From JBEKZQ01 sp049509675 (lineage in GTDB: Bacteria; Planctomycetota; Planctomycetia; Pirellulales; Thermoguttaceae), in contig JBEKZQ010000417.1 of the NCBI GenBank assembly GCA_049509675.1, positions 1 to 6,401 on the forward strand: 6,401 nt of DNA, in the 5' to 3' direction. Below, one piece after another: positions 5,618-6,401 of the stretch. Made by a program: the position numbers and the translations under genes. Position 1 is the first letter of the stretch. The number at the start of each line of letters is the position of its first letter. Below the pieces are notes generated by a model that saw nothing but the letters and a program-made list of their open reading frames with translations, ran no database searches and was not told the origin of the DNA.

Positions 5618-6355
5618 TTGGGGAAACTGGAAGTCTCCCGGCTGATCCTCGGCAGCAATCCGTTCTTCGGCTTCTCGCACGGCAATCCCCATGCGTCCGA
5701 CGCCGAGATGCGGGCGTACTATACCGAAGAGCGGATCATGGCCGTCTTGGACCAGGCCGCCGAGCACGGCATCACCGCCGTCTGGTCGCCGTGCTACGAC
5801 CACTGGATCCGCCTGTGGAACACGTACCGGGAGAAGGGCGGCAAATTGAAGATCTGGATCGGCCAGCCCGACCAACTCCCCATGGAGAAAGAGATTACCG
5901 CGGCGGCCAAGAATGGCGCCAAGGCCGTCTGCATCCAGGGATGCCAAATCGACGCGCAGTGGGGGCAGGGCAAATTCGACGTGGTGCGCGGCTGGCTGGA
6001 GTTGATCAAGAGCTTCGGTTTGCCGGCCGGCATGGCCACGCACGGGGCCCGCACGCACCTCGTCGCCGAAGAGAAAGGGCTGCCCACCGACTTCTACCAC
6101 CAGACGCTCTACCGGCCGGACAACTACGTTCGCGAAGGCCTGGAAGAATCGTTGGCAACGATCGAGAAGCTCGACAAGCCGGTGGTGGCCTATAAGGTGC
6201 TCGGCGCCGGTCGCGTCCTGCCCAAAGACACGCTCCCCTATGTGCTCAAACGCCTGCAGCGCAAGGATGGCATCTGCATCGGCATATTCCCGAAAAAGAC
6301 CGACCAGATCGCCGAGAACGTCGCGCTGACGGGGAAGCTCTGGCGGGCAAGCTAA
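5618..6355 (+). CDS. Uncharacterised TIM-barrel-like protein, resembling planctomycete aldo/keto-reductase-like proteins
   Basis: The 245-residue soluble protein has no signal peptide or membrane segment. The opening GKLEVSRLILGSNPFFGFSH (2-21) looks like the start of an aldo/keto reductase. It then shows alternating helices and strands typical of a beta/alpha barrel: ERIMAVLDQAAEHGITAVW, KLKIWIGQP, AAAKNGAKAVCIQG, LELIKSFGLPAGMATHG, KPVVAYKVLGAGR and GICIGIF. The usual Asp-Tyr-Lys-His tetrad of aldo/keto reductases is not evident, so activity should not be assumed. The ending KPVVAYKVLGAGR ... GIFPKKTDQIAENV agrees with planctomycete hypothetical proteins I recall. The start is TTG at 5618, because an in-frame stop lies at 5609-5611; the purine tract GAGGGAG is 14 bases away, too far to be ideal. 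Removing one G from GGGG (5620-5623) would join the frame to a TTG at 5608 four bases after that tract, giving MNQVGKLEVSR. An altered N-terminus is therefore possible. Confidence 0.75.
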   Translation: MGKLEVSRLILGSNPFFGFSHGNPHASDAEMRAYYTEERIMAVLDQAAEHGITAVWSPCYDHWIRLWNTYREKGGKLKIWIGQPDQLPMEKEITAAAKNGAKAVCIQGCQIDAQWGQGKFDVVRGWLELIKSFGLPAGMATHGARTHLVAEEKGLPTDFYHQTLYRPDNYVREGLEESLATIEKLDKPVVAYKVLGAGRVLPKDTLPYVLKRLQRKDGICIGIFPKKTDQIAENVALTGKLWRAS

Positions 6356-6401
6356 GGATCTGGCGAAGAATAACTTCCGCATTTGGTCGTAAGACGGATT
6401 G

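Noticed and set aside
5042..6382. 446-codon minus-strand open frame across the acyltransferase end and the TIM-barrel gene
   Set aside because: It runs antisense through two supported genes and through the palindromic repeat, with no recognisable domain.

Overview
The window comes from a GC-rich bacterial chromosome, most likely a planctomycete. That placement is an inference. It rests on a TIM-barrel-like protein of a kind I recall mainly from planctomycetes, a long-insertion form of GMP synthase, a palindromic repeat built on GGGACAGTCCC, and high-GC genes with partly weak ribosome binding sites. Nothing in the window proves the phylum.

Left part (1-1062). Positions 1-187 hold no gene I can recognise. 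A small minus-strand toxin-antitoxin-like pair follows: a HicB-like antitoxin (489-812), then a HicA-like toxin (188-439). Their order is the reverse of the textbook hicA-hicB order, and sampled lines have lower GC (about 50-58%) than the neighbours (about 65-80%). Upstream of hicB is a good sigma70-type promoter (TTGACA, 17-base spacer, TATCTA). A perfect 15-base palindrome sits in its spacer and overlaps the -10 box, which is where an autoregulatory operator would be expected. Two further dyads (940-961 and 965-1020) lie between this promoter and the end of guaA.

Centre (1063-3108). guaA (GMP synthase, minus strand) is intact and has a clear promoter at 2897-2926. A roughly 250-base divergent intergenic region separates it from the next gene. 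It contains two pairs of short direct repeats and a weaker rightward promoter.

Right part (3109-6401). A 758-residue membrane protein (3109-5385, plus) joins an acyltransferase-3 domain to a C-terminal SGNH/GDSL-type domain. The SGNH part keeps its fold motifs but seems to have lost the nucleophilic Ser (GDA instead of GDS) and the catalytic Asp (NMH instead of DMH). This is the most interesting point in the window. The 5386-5617 gap carries a 61-base palindromic repeat able to form 26 base pairs, and a small hairpin that covers part of a Shine-Dalgarno-like sequence. It is followed by a 245-residue TIM-barrel-like gene (5618-6355, plus) whose start is uncertain and may involve a frameshift in a GGGG run. 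Nothing is seen in 6356-6401.

The genes do not form one obvious pathway: a housekeeping purine gene is flanked by an accessory toxin-antitoxin module, a cell-surface acylation gene and an uncharacterised enzyme. I see no CRISPR array, tRNA, rRNA or intact insertion sequence.
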